Positions 39,066 to 47,250 of a stretch of 64,000 nucleotides of DNA are shown here, piece by piece (position 1 is the first letter of the stretch; the number at the start of each line of letters is the position of its first letter). Position numbers and translations under genes: made by a program. The stretch covers positions 201-64,200 of the forward strand of contig DLGJ01000001.1 of the NCBI GenBank assembly GCA_002482645.1. The letters are read 5' to 3'. The notes under the pieces are model-generated. The model worked only from the letters and a program-made list of their open reading frames with translations. It searched no databases and was not told where the DNA came from. The stretch comes from Hyphomicrobiaceae bacterium UBA7697 (GTDB lineage: Bacteria > Pseudomonadota > Alphaproteobacteria > Rhizobiales > Methyloligellaceae).

Positions 39066-40238
39066 ATGACCGAAACTGAGGACAAGCTGGAGACAGCGGG
39101 AAACGAGACGGCGGCAGAGCCGCCGGTCAAGTATTCGATGTCGCCCGGCTTTTCGTCGTTCCTCGGCGCCAACGGGATCGGGCTTGGTATCTCGTCCTAT
39201 CAGTCCGGCAAGTTCTATCTGCTCGGCCAGAACACCGACGGCGGACTCCTCGTCGACGAGCGCTTCTTCCGCAAAGCGATGGGCATCGCCGTCCCGGACA
39301 AAGATACGATCCTGCTCGCCACGCTGTTTCAGGTCATCCGCTTCAAGAACGTCCTCAACGCGGGCCAGCAAATCAACAATCTCTACGATGCCTGCTACGT
39401 ACCGCGCGAGCTCTTCACCACCGGAGAGTTGGATGCGCACGATGTCGGCTTGCTTCGGGACGGCCGTATCGTCTTCGTCAACACGCAGTTCAACTGCCTC
39501 GCGGCGCCATCGGCGCGGCACAGCTTCACGCCGCTGTGGAAGCCGCCCTTCATCTCGAAAATTCTCAAGGAGGACCGCTGCCATCTGAACGGTCTTGCCA
39601 TGGAAGATGGCGTGCCGCGCTACGTGACCGCGGTCAGCAAATCCGACACGATAGATGGCTGGCGTGACCGGCGCTTCGACGGCGGCATCGTGATCGACGT
39701 GGCCACCGGCGAAATCGTCATCGGCGGACTGTCCATGCCCCACTCGCCGCGTGTCTACGACGGCAAACTCTACGTCCTGAACTCGGGTACGGGCGAATTG
39801 GGCTGGGTGGAACCGGCCCCGAAGGCCGCCAATGCCAGGTTCCACGCGGTGGCGTTCTGTCCGGGGTTCGTGCGCGGGCTCGGCTTCTTTGGCAAATACG
39901 CGTTCGTCGGCCTGTCAAAGCCGCGTTATGAGCGCTTCGAGGGTCTCGCCCTCGACAAGAAGCTCGCCGATACGGATTCGGAGCCCTGGTGCGGCGTGCA
40001 GGTCATCGATCTGGAGACGGGCGCCGTCGCGCATTGGTTCCGCATCGACGGCGCCGTTGGAGAGCTTTACGACGTCGCCGTCGTGCCCGGCGTCTTTCGG
40101 CCCATGTCTCTCGGCTTCGCATCGAACGAAGTCTTGAGGCTTATCACCCATGACGAGATGGACGAGGCGGCCGGTTCCAGTTGGACGCAAACGCACGGCA
40201 CATCCGCGCCGCCGGCCGCCCTTTCCGGCGAGGCCTAG
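39066..40238 (+). CDS. TIGR03032 / DUF4915 family protein
   Basis: A 390-residue cytosolic protein matching the TIGR03032 (DUF4915) family, which has a predicted beta-propeller-like fold and no proven function. Family-like blocks are GISSYQSGKFYLLGQN, DAHDVGLLRDGRIVFVNT, HLNGLAMEDGVPRYVTA, MPHSPRVYDGKLYVLNSG and CPGFVRGLGFFGKYAFVGLS. The start is supported by AGGGGG eleven bases upstream. It converges on a sulfotransferase gene with 19 bases between. Relatives are often found near sulfotransferases or peptide-repeat proteins, which hints at modification of a surface or secreted product. Confidence 0.85.
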   Translation: MTETEDKLETAGNETAAEPPVKYSMSPGFSSFLGANGIGLGISSYQSGKFYLLGQNTDGGLLVDERFFRKAMGIAVPDKDTILLATLFQVIRFKNVLNAGQQINNLYDACYVPRELFTTGELDAHDVGLLRDGRIVFVNTQFNCLAAPSARHSFTPLWKPPFISKILKEDRCHLNGLAMEDGVPRYVTAVSKSDTIDGWRDRRFDGGIVIDVATGEIVIGGLSMPHSPRVYDGKLYVLNSGTGELGWVEPAPKAANARFHAVAFCPGFVRGLGFFGKYAFVGLSKPRYERFEGLALDKKLADTDSEPWCGVQVIDLETGAVAHWFRIDGAVGELYDVAVVPGVFRPMSLGFASNEVLRLITHDEMDEAAGSSWTQTHGTSAPPAALSGEA

Positions 40239-40257
40239 AACCCGTCGCGCGTCAGCG

Positions 40258-41523
40258 CTACGAAACGGCCCGTTCCGAAACCTTCTTCTGCGCCGCCGGA
40301 TCGGCTTCCGGCTCGGCCAAGGCCGCGTCCACCACTTCGCGATAACCGTGGGCGTCGATGAAGGGCTTCAGGCGATCGGCGATCCGCTTGGTGAGATCCT
40401 TCGGCATTTTGTAGCTGGAGACTTTATGGTCCGAGCGGTCGGCGAGGAACGCGTGCATCGGACCTTCGGCCTCGTCGAAATTCTCGATACGGAGCTTCTC
40501 GTAGATCGCCCGCATGGAATCGATCGGATTTTTCACGAGGTCCTCGTAGCGGATCTCGTAGAGGTTCTCGCTCGGGATCAGGTGCTTGTCGCGCTCATAG
40601 ACCGTGGTGACACGCTCCATGAGGTCTAGAACGTAGTCGTCGAGCCATTCGTCGCAACGAGGCGGGTTGTGGAGGCCTTGCGCCGAATAGAGCGCGCGCC
40701 ACAGCTTGACCGTGGACGGGAACACTTTCAGCGGACTGCGCGAGATATGCACCCAGCGCGCATCGGGAAAGAGTTTCGTCAGAAGCTTGATCCGGGCGGT
40801 ATTGGGAGGGGTTTTCATCACCAGCGTCTTGCCGTGCTTCAGCATCAGCCGCCGGAAGAACCACATATAGGCGTCGGCCCAACGCTTCACCTCCGCCTCG
40901 GGCACGCCGTCGAAATCGACAAAGTCGGTATCCGCGGGGCCGAGTCGCGGCCAGGCCATCGTAATCAAGGGCGAGCCCTGCCCCAGCATCAGCATCGCGA
41001 ACTCTTCCTCCTGGGGCCGTTCGAAGCCCACCGGCACGTCGTCCTGGGGGCGGCGTTTGGGCAACAGACCCTTCGCGAGGCGGTCGAGCGTGCCTTCCGT
41101 CAACAGAAAGTGGTGCGGGACGAAGCACTCGAACGTCGTGGGGAAGGCGAGGTTCGGGTCCACGGAGAAGAGATCGTGCATCAGCGTGGTGCCGCTACGC
41201 CAATGACCGACGACGAAGATCGGCGGCTTGTTGAGCGGCAAGCTCTCCGCCTTCTTTTTGTAAAGTGCCTCGGAGATCCAAGTGAGCGGCGTGTTCCACG
41301 GCACGAAAAGGAAAAGCGCCAGCGTGTCCGGAAGGCAGTTCAACGTGAAGGAGAAGCGTCCGCGCCAGAATAGCCGCATCAGCGTCATGAAGCGCATGCC
41401 GAACCACATATAAAGCAGCCGGCCGCCATAACGCTCGACAGTGAGCCCCATCTTTTTCTTCTTGTGCCGCTTGCGGCGCTCGTCGCCCTCTTCCTCAGAC
41501 GGCATGACCTCATAGTCTGGCAC
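40258..41523 (-). CDS. sulfotransferase family protein
   Basis: A 421-residue PAPS-dependent sulfotransferase homologue. The 5'-phosphosulfate loop is IFVVGHWRSGTTLMHDL (about residues 102-118), and the 3'-phosphate site is WVHISRSPLKVFPSTVKLW. Before the catalytic domain lies a basic stretch (RRKRHKKKKMG) and hydrophobic segments around residues 35-75, so it may be membrane-attached. The C-terminal helical part has YEDLVKNPIDSMRAIYEKL, common in the family. The acceptor is unknown; it faces the DUF4915 gene. Confidence 0.88.
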   Translation of the reverse strand: MPDYEVMPSEEEGDERRKRHKKKKMGLTVERYGGRLLYMWFGMRFMTLMRLFWRGRFSFTLNCLPDTLALFLFVPWNTPLTWISEALYKKKAESLPLNKPPIFVVGHWRSGTTLMHDLFSVDPNLAFPTTFECFVPHHFLLTEGTLDRLAKGLLPKRRPQDDVPVGFERPQEEEFAMLMLGQGSPLITMAWPRLGPADTDFVDFDGVPEAEVKRWADAYMWFFRRLMLKHGKTLVMKTPPNTARIKLLTKLFPDARWVHISRSPLKVFPSTVKLWRALYSAQGLHNPPRCDEWLDDYVLDLMERVTTVYERDKHLIPSENLYEIRYEDLVKNPIDSMRAIYEKLRIENFDEAEGPMHAFLADRSDHKVSSYKMPKDLTKRIADRLKPFIDAHGYREVVDAALAEPEADPAAQKKVSERAVS

Positions 41524-41627
41524 GCTTCTCGTCTCCTATTGGGATGAATAGAGGCGTCCTAGACGCGATTGAGGCGCAAGGGAAGCCCCTTTGGGGCCGC
41601 AGTCCGCTCGCACACCGGGCCTAGCGG

Positions 41628-44186
41628 CTAGTCATCGAGGGCAGACTTTACCGTCGCCGCGAGCGTTTTGAGGTCGAAAGGCTTCTGCAGGAACATGAAC
41701 TCTTCGTTCTCGTCCAGATTGCGCTTGAAGGCGTCTTCCGCATAGCCGGACATGAAGATGATCTTGATGTCCGGGTTCTGCTCGCGCAGCCGCTTCAGCA
41801 AGGTGGGCCCATCCATTTCCGGCATCACCACATCGCTGACCACCAGATCCACGTTGCCCTCGTGCTCCTCGAACACCTCAAGCGCCTCGGCGCCGGTCGA
41901 GGCTTCCAGCACTTCGTAGCCGCGCGTTCCGAGCGCGCGCGCCGCGAAGCTGCGCACGGCATCCTCGTCCTCGACCAAGAGGAGCGTTCCGCGCCCGGTG
42001 AGGTCCTTCGGCTTCTCGGGCTTGCGCTCGAGCTTGGCCGGTTCCTGGTCGACCCCGGCGGTCCCTTCCTCGTAGCGCGGCAGGTAGACGCGCATGGACG
42101 TCCCCGCCCCCACCTCGCTATCGACAAATACGTAACCTCCGGTTTGCTTGACGATGCCGTAGACGGTGGACAATCCAAGGCCAGTTCCGCGTCCGATCTC
42201 CTTCGTCGAGAAGAACGGTTCGAAGATCTTCTGTTTGACCTCGTCCGTCATGCCGGTGCCCGTGTCGCGCACCTCGATCATCACATATTCGCCCGCCGGC
42301 ATATGGCTTTCGCCGAGTTCGCCCGACTGAGCTTCGGTCACATTCGCCGTGCGGATCGCCAGCTTGCCGCCGTCGGGCATGGCGTCGCGCGCGTTCACGG
42401 CGAGATTGACGATGACCTGTTCGAACTGATGCAGGTCGGCCTTGACCGGCCAGAGATCGCCAGCCGATTCGAGGCTGAGCTCGATGTTCTCGCCGAGAAG
42501 CCGGTCGAGCAGGATGGACAGGTCGGACAGGACATCTCCGAGCTGCAGAACCTGTGGGCGCAAGGTCTGCTGGCGCGAGAACGCGAGCAACTGCCGGACG
42601 AGCCCGGCGGCGCGGTTGGCGTTCTGTTTGATGTTCATGATGTCCTGGAACGCCGGGTCGGTCGGCCGGTGATTGAGGAGCAGGAAGTCGGAGAAACCGA
42701 TAATCGCCGTCAGCATGTTGTTGAAGTCGTGCGCGATGCCGCCGGCCAATTGCCCCACCGCCTGCATCTTCTGGCTCTGCGCGAACTGAACCTCCAGCGC
42801 GCGCTGCTCGGTCGTGTCGAGCGCGTAGGCGATCGCCGCTTCGCCCGTGTCTTGCGCGTCCGCGATGGAGTTCAGATAGATGCGGCCGCTGCTCTGGCCG
42901 GGCCCGGCGAAGGTCACGTCGATGGGATCGATCAGGCCTTGGCCGGCGATGGCGGCCTCCAGGGCCTTGCGCAGATCCTGCCGGTTGCCCTCGTCCACGA
43001 ACGTTTCGAGCTTGATCTTTCCGCTTCCCGCATCCGCATCGGCACCGAACATGCGCGAGAAGGCCGCGTTTGTGGCGCTGACGGCGCCGTCCGCGTCGAC
43101 CGTCGCGATGGCGAAGGGCGAGGACTGGAAGATGCGGGTGAAGCGGAGACCGGCGGCGTCCGCCTCTTGCGCTTCGCCCGGTCCGCGATTGAGAATCAAG
43201 ACATGCGCAAGCTGATTGCCCCGCGGCAAGCGGTGCAGCACGCGCACCGGCATGGTCGTGCCGTCGGTGCGGAGAAGGTCGAAATCGAATCGGCGCACGC
43301 CCCCTTGCGCGTTGCCATGGTTTTCGCCGCGTCCCGCGCCGCCGAGCAGCGCCGCATTGTCTTGCGACATGATCTGCGACAGCGTCAGACGCTTCGCGGC
43401 GATCTCGGTCAGGTCCAGCTTGAGCCACTGCGCCAAGGTCGCATTGAGATATTCGATCCGGCCATCCGCATCCGCCGTGAAGAACCCGGCGGGCGCGTTG
43501 TCGAGATAGTCGATGGCGGCCTGCACCTGGGCAAAGCTCGACTCCTCGCGCAGACGGTCCTGCGTGACTTCGTCGACCTGCCAAACGGTGAGCGGGCCTT
43601 TGCGGCCCGAGCCCGGCTCCGGCGGCATGGGCTGCACCGAAATCCGGAACCAGCGGGGCTCGACGGCACCCTCGTCCTCGACTTCGCCGGGCGGCGGCAG
43701 GCGAAACTCCTCCTTGAGCGTACGGCCCTGCTGCGCGGCCCGCGCAAGCCGAAAGATCGGCTCGGCCAAATAGGGATTGCCGCCGAAAGCGCGATCGGGT
43801 GCCGGCACGGGCGCCTCCGCGTCGAGGCCCAGCAGATCCCGATAGGCGCGGTTCGCGTAGACGACGCGTCCCGAATTGTCGGCGATCAGAGCGCCGTGGG
43901 GCAGATTGTCGACGAATGCCTTGGTGAGGTCGTTCCGCGCGTGCCGCTGCCCGAAATAGAGAATGCCCACCGCCCCGGCGAAGAGGCAGAACACCCCCAC
44001 CACTGCTAGGGCGGCAAGGATCGCGAGCACGAAGGGCTCGGCGACCTCGCGGCTGACCATGGCCAAACCGACCGCCGCGACGGCCAGCGCCAGGGCGAGA
44101 AGGACGACGAGGCCGACGCCGCCATCGCGGTCTGTTCGGTCAGTCACGGGTTCAGCGTAGCGCATCGGCGCATCGATATCCGACAT
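41628..44186 (-). CDS. cckA: cell-cycle hybrid histidine kinase CckA
   Basis: A bifunctional kinase/phosphatase that, via ChpT, controls the master regulator CtrA. From the start chosen here (MSDIDAP, 852 residues) the order is two membrane helices (about 22-45 and 53-78), three PAS-like domains (about 90-460), the dimerisation helix with His486 in GGIAHDFNN, an ATPase domain with GTGLGLSTVYGIV, and a receiver with the phospho-acceptor Asp785 in SDVVMPEMDG. An in-frame TTG reaches back to 44279, but neither start has a good ribosome-binding site. Its neighbourhood (FliO-domain gene, dksA) fits other Hyphomicrobiales. Confidence 0.93.
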   Translation of the reverse strand: MSDIDAPMRYAEPVTDRTDRDGGVGLVVLLALALAVAAVGLAMVSREVAEPFVLAILAALAVVGVFCLFAGAVGILYFGQRHARNDLTKAFVDNLPHGALIADNSGRVVYANRAYRDLLGLDAEAPVPAPDRAFGGNPYLAEPIFRLARAAQQGRTLKEEFRLPPPGEVEDEGAVEPRWFRISVQPMPPEPGSGRKGPLTVWQVDEVTQDRLREESSFAQVQAAIDYLDNAPAGFFTADADGRIEYLNATLAQWLKLDLTEIAAKRLTLSQIMSQDNAALLGGAGRGENHGNAQGGVRRFDFDLLRTDGTTMPVRVLHRLPRGNQLAHVLILNRGPGEAQEADAAGLRFTRIFQSSPFAIATVDADGAVSATNAAFSRMFGADADAGSGKIKLETFVDEGNRQDLRKALEAAIAGQGLIDPIDVTFAGPGQSSGRIYLNSIADAQDTGEAAIAYALDTTEQRALEVQFAQSQKMQAVGQLAGGIAHDFNNMLTAIIGFSDFLLLNHRPTDPAFQDIMNIKQNANRAAGLVRQLLAFSRQQTLRPQVLQLGDVLSDLSILLDRLLGENIELSLESAGDLWPVKADLHQFEQVIVNLAVNARDAMPDGGKLAIRTANVTEAQSGELGESHMPAGEYVMIEVRDTGTGMTDEVKQKIFEPFFSTKEIGRGTGLGLSTVYGIVKQTGGYVFVDSEVGAGTSMRVYLPRYEEGTAGVDQEPAKLERKPEKPKDLTGRGTLLLVEDEDAVRSFAARALGTRGYEVLEASTGAEALEVFEEHEGNVDLVVSDVVMPEMDGPTLLKRLREQNPDIKIIFMSGYAEDAFKRNLDENEEFMFLQKPFDLKTLAATVKSALDD

Positions 44187-44336
44187 GACTTGGGAAAATA
44201 CCCGATTCGAATTGACTTGACCGGAGATTGTCACGGCGGCCAAGTCCGCCATCCGGCCGGTGGAACGACCGTGTTTCAATAGGCCGCGATCCAGCTAAGG
44301 TGCGGTAAAGTTTGGCTTTCATATGGAGCCCTCGCC

Positions 44337-44693
44337 ATGGATTTCGACCTCAGCAACGCCATTCTCGGCATTGCCGCACTGCTCTTCGTCGTCGCGCTGT
44401 TCGCGCTTTCGGTCTGGGCGTTCAAGGCCTTTTTCGGCAATTCCGGCAATGACGCGGGCAAAAAGGGGCGCGAGAAGCGGCTCGGCGTGGTGGAGACGGC
44501 TCAGATCGACTCCAATCGCCGTCTCTGCCTTGTTCGCCGGGACGACGTCGAGCACCTGTTGATCGTCGGGGGACCGGCCGATGTGGTGGTCGAGACGGGA
44601 ATCAAAGGGCGCCCTCACCTTGCTCCGCCACATGGCGACGTCGTGATCGCCAAGACCGCGCCCCGCCCCGGAGCAAAAATCGGACAGGCTTAA
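44337..44693 (+). CDS. FliO-domain membrane protein
   Basis: A 118-residue protein with one N-terminal membrane helix (about 8-32) and a C-terminal FliO-like beta domain containing RLGVVETAQIDSNRRLCLVR and HLLIVGGPADVVVE. FliO assists assembly of the flagellar export gate. No other flagellar gene is in the window, and short FliO-like genes next to cckA are common in Hyphomicrobiales, including where the flagellar cluster is elsewhere. Whether it serves the flagellum here is not certain. Confidence 0.82.
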   Translation: MDFDLSNAILGIAALLFVVALFALSVWAFKAFFGNSGNDAGKKGREKRLGVVETAQIDSNRRLCLVRRDDVEHLLIVGGPADVVVETGIKGRPHLAPPHGDVVIAKTAPRPGAKIGQA

Positions 44694-44781
44694 GGGCCTG
44701 AAGTACAATTAGGATTGACTGTTGCCAATCTGCCACGGCGGGTTTTCCTTGAGGTCCCTTCCGATCTGCGCTAGCGTTCCC

Positions 44782-44958
44782 TCACGATCTCACGGCGGCC
44801 CGAGAGGGCAAGCGGATAGAGCGACGCCGGTAACTTTAGACGCCGACTGTGAGAGCGCCGGCAGTTCCCTGCTAATGGTCCGACACCGACTGGCCATGCC
44901 AGTCTTGTCAGTCCCCCAAACACTCTCCACTCCCCGCCCCAAGCGGGGAGTTTTTTTT
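44782..44958 (+). ncRNA. candidate small RNA ending in an intrinsic terminator
   Basis: A possible promoter (TTGAGG at 44749-44754, 16 bases, CTAGCG at 44771-44776) would start a transcript near 44782. It would contain a longer stem (CTCAC-GGCGG near 44790 against CGCCGAC-TGTGAG near 44850), the GACTGGC hairpin, a C/U-rich single-stranded stretch with possible anti-Shine-Dalgarno character (CTCTCC, ACTCCCC), and the terminator. It matches none of the common RNA families that I can recall. Confidence 0.35.
44930..44958 (+). terminator. intrinsic terminator upstream of the dipeptidase gene
   Basis: CTCCCCG (44930-44936) and CGGGGAG (44944-44950) form a perfect seven-pair GC stem with a seven-base loop, directly followed by eight T. 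It is one of the strongest terminators in the window and lies upstream, not downstream, of the nearest gene start. Confidence 0.9.
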
Positions 44959-45000
44959 GCGCATGTTGACGCTCACCGGCGTCACTGGAAAGCTGCCGCC

Positions 45001-45879
45001 ATGAGCGTCCGTCGGAAATTCGGCTGGGCGGTGCCGCTCGCGGTGGCCGCCATCGTTTCGGGGTCCCCCATAAGCGCCGGAGGCACACCGGGCGCCGCAG
45101 GCACACCGGACGCCGCAGGCACGCCGGGCGCCGCAGGCACGCCAAGCGCCACAAGCACGCCGAACGAGGCCCTGCCCGAAGGCTTCGTCTATCTTCGCGA
45201 CGTGGCCCCCTCGATCCAGCAGGACATGCGCTATGCTGGCAGCGGCAACTTCACCGGCAGACCCGTACCCGGATACGAAGCACCGGAATGTATTTTGGTG
45301 AAAGCCGCGGCCGAAGCTCTGAAGGCCGCGCAGGCCGAGCTCAAACCGATGGGCCTGTCGCTCAAGGTCTACGATTGCTACCGGCCGAAACAGGCCGTGG
45401 CCGCCTTCGTCGATTGGTCCAAGGAACCCGACAATCCCGGCGCCAAACGGACCCACTACCCCAACCTAACCAAGTCCAGCCTCTTTCCGGACTATATCGC
45501 CACACGGTCCGGCCATTCGCGCGGCGCCACGCTCGACGTGACGATCGTGCCGGCCGGCTCGTCGCCCTCGCCTGCCGGGTCGAACTCCGTGAAACAGGAA
45601 CCTTGCACGGCGGGCGACGATGACGACAACGGGCTCGACATGGGAACCGGCTTCGACTGCTTCGACTCAAAGGCGAATACGGTCACGGAGGGGCTCACCG
45701 CCGAGCAGGAACGCAACCGGCGGCTTCTCGTCGAGGTCATGAACCGCCACGGATTCAAGAACTACCCGAAGGAGATCTGGCACTACACGTTCGAGCCGGA
45801 ACCGTTCCCCGACACCTATTTCGACTTTCCCATCCTGCCGCGGCCGGCGGACGGCACAAGCACACCCGGCAAGACGTGA
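45001..45879 (+). CDS. D-alanyl-D-alanine dipeptidase (M15D, VanX/DdpX-like)
   Basis: An exported zinc peptidase of 292 residues with a signal peptide ending near SPISAGG. After it comes a repetitive linker of GTPGAA-type hexads, then the M15 dipeptidase domain. The zinc and catalytic residues are present: VYDCYRPKQAV (conserved Arg), SGHSRGATLDVTI (His and Asp ligands) and EIWHYTFEP (catalytic Glu, ligand His). It should cut D-Ala-D-Ala dipeptides in the periplasm for wall recycling. An N-terminal extension of the frame to 44722 would cross the terminator and is rejected. Confidence 0.9.
   Translation: MSVRRKFGWAVPLAVAAIVSGSPISAGGTPGAAGTPDAAGTPGAAGTPSATSTPNEALPEGFVYLRDVAPSIQQDMRYAGSGNFTGRPVPGYEAPECILVKAAAEALKAAQAELKPMGLSLKVYDCYRPKQAVAAFVDWSKEPDNPGAKRTHYPNLTKSSLFPDYIATRSGHSRGATLDVTIVPAGSSPSPAGSNSVKQEPCTAGDDDDNGLDMGTGFDCFDSKANTVTEGLTAEQERNRRLLVEVMNRHGFKNYPKEIWHYTFEPEPFPDTYFDFPILPRPADGTSTPGKT
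45082..45162 (+). repeat. 18-bp tandem repeats coding the dipeptidase linker
   Basis: Four 18-bp units and a partial fifth, of the type GGCACACCGGGCGCCGCA, encode GTPGAA, GTPDAA, GTPGAA, GTPSAT and STP. The first three are near identical. The units keep the frame, so slippage would only change the length of the linker between signal peptide and catalytic domain. Confidence 0.85.
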
Positions 45880-45961
45880 GTGCGGCGTCCGGCCGGGTAT
45901 CCGCGAAAGACGGTTCAGGCGGGAGTCGCGGATACGGGCCGAATTCCGAGGTACGAGAACT

Positions 45962-46393
45962 CTACTCGTCGCGGTAAACGCGCTCCCGGCGTTCGTGCCG
46001 CTCCTGCGCTTCGACGCTCAAGGTCGCGATGGGGCGCGCATCCAGCCGCTTCAAGCCGATCGGCTCGCCGGTCTCTTCGCAATAGCCGTACGTCCCGTCT
46101 TCGATGCGCGCCAGCGCCTCGTCGATTTTGGAGATCAGTTTCCGCTGACGGTCCCGGGCCCGAAGCTCGAGCGCCCGTTCGGATTCCGACGTTGCCCGGT
46201 CGGCGATGTCCGCGTGCTGCTCGGAGTCGTTCTGCAAATGCTGCAGCGTCTCCTTCGTCGAGCGGAGAATTTCGTCGCGCCAGTTGAGAAGCTTCCGGCG
46301 GAAATAGGCCCGCTGCAACTCATTCATGAACGGCTCGTCGTCGGACGGCGCGTAGTCTTCGGGGAGAGCTTTATTCTTTTTCGCAGTCGCCAT
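45962..46393 (-). CDS. dksA: RNA polymerase-binding factor DksA (single-cysteine type)
   Basis: A 143-residue DksA that acts in the secondary channel of RNA polymerase with ppGpp. The coiled-coil tip has ADIADRATSE, keeping the two key aspartates and the alanine (DxxDxA). In the zinc-finger region only one cysteine (Cys105, YGYCEETGEP) of the usual four is left, as in many alphaproteobacteria. The start at 46393 (MATAKKN) is preferred because GGA lies nine bases upstream. ATG 46402 is also possible. Confidence 0.93.
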   Translation of the reverse strand: MATAKKNKALPEDYAPSDDEPFMNELQRAYFRRKLLNWRDEILRSTKETLQHLQNDSEQHADIADRATSESERALELRARDRQRKLISKIDEALARIEDGTYGYCEETGEPIGLKRLDARPIATLSVEAQERHERRERVYRDE

Positions 46394-46734
46394 GAGAGAC
46401 ATTCCAAACGTATTCCGTTTTGTTGGCTCGGTGCCTGCTGCCGACAACCGATCGCCGCGTTGGCGCCCCCCGTCGGACAGCCCCGTATTTACGGAAGCGA
46501 GTCCTCAAGTCAAGACGGCACTCGCAGTTGACAGGCGCCGAAATTAATGCCCCTCGCACGCTTGCCATGCCGTGACGCGCGTAAAACCGCATATAGACTT
46601 GGAACGCACATTCGTTGTGCAGTGCGAACGAGCATTCCGCGATGTTATGCCGGGCCGGCGCAATTTGGGGCGCATCTCCCGGCCGAGACCCGCCAGGACG
46701 GCCGGAACATGAGGCCGAGCGATGAGGCCAAACG
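46394..46734. other. divergent region between dksA and the GNAT gene
   Basis: These 341 bases must hold the promoters for dksA and the acetyltransferase gene. I find no recognisable hexamers or terminator. The right end has a 13-bp duplication that triples the ATGAGG/ATGAGC start region (annotated separately). Confidence 0.35.
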
Positions 46735-46738
46735 ATGA
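46709..46738 (+). other. 9-codon upstream ORF from a duplicated start region, overlapping the GNAT start
   Basis: ATGs at 46709, 46722 and 46735 are spaced exactly 13 bp, inside near copies ATGAGGCCGAGCG and ATGAGGCCAAACG followed by ATGAGCGACC. The first opens MRPSDEAKR and stops at TGA 46736-46738, sharing ATGA with the true start at 46735. Translation of this mini-ORF could feed ribosomes into the acetyltransferase gene. Confidence 0.4.
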
Positions 46739-47223
46739 GCGACCTTGACATCATTCCATACGCGCCAGACTTTCGGCGCCAGGCGGTTCGCCTCGCGATT
46801 GCGGCGTGGAAACCGGTCTTTGCAAAGACGCAAAACGAAGTGCCACATTTCGTCTTCGACGCCTTCTACCCGGAAGGCTGGGAAGCGCGGCAGATCGCCG
46901 AAGTCGAATCGCTGCTGGACACCGAACCCGAGACCGTGTGGCTGGCCGCACAGGAGAATACCGTCGCCGGCTTTGTCGGAATCCGAATCCATCCCGAGGA
47001 TCAGATGGGCGAAATCCATATCCTTGCCGTGTCGCCGGACAGACAACGGCAAGGCGTTGCCCGGAAGCTCGCGGCCTTCGCCGAAAACGAAATTCGCGAG
47101 CGCGGGATGAAGATGGTCATGGTTGAGACAGTCGGCGATACCGGGCACGAGCCGGCCCGCCGCGCCTACGAAGCGTTCGGCTACCGTCAATGGCCGGTTG
47201 CACGATACTTCAAGCCGCTCTAG
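46735..47223 (+). CDS. GNAT family N-acetyltransferase
   Basis: A 162-residue GNAT acyltransferase with the acetyl-CoA-binding motif VSPDRQRQGVARKL and the preceding strand IHILA. The acceptor is not predictable. The closest general resemblance is to small-molecule or protein N-acetylases of the RimI-like group. It ends 27 bases before ycjX. Its start codon is the third of three tandem ATGs. Confidence 0.85.
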   Translation: MSDLDIIPYAPDFRRQAVRLAIAAWKPVFAKTQNEVPHFVFDAFYPEGWEARQIAEVESLLDTEPETVWLAAQENTVAGFVGIRIHPEDQMGEIHILAVSPDRQRQGVARKLAAFAENEIRERGMKMVMVETVGDTGHEPARRAYEAFGYRQWPVARYFKPL

Positions 47224-47250
47224 GCGGTCCGGAAAGGACAGAACCGAAGC

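Larger units (their letters stand above)
44694..45000 (+). other. intergenic region with hairpins and an internal terminator
   Basis: These 307 bases between the FliO-domain gene and the dipeptidase gene contain a perfect small hairpin (GACTGGC-CAT-GCCAGTC near 44888-44904, extended by flanking GACA/TGTC) and an intrinsic terminator at 44930-44958. The terminator lies 42 bases before the next start codon. Either an sRNA is made here or the dipeptidase leader is attenuated. See the ncRNA candidate. Confidence 0.5.

Noticed and set aside
44722..45000. N-terminal extension of the dipeptidase frame
   Set aside because: It would be translated through a strong intrinsic terminator and would place the signal peptide in the middle of the protein.
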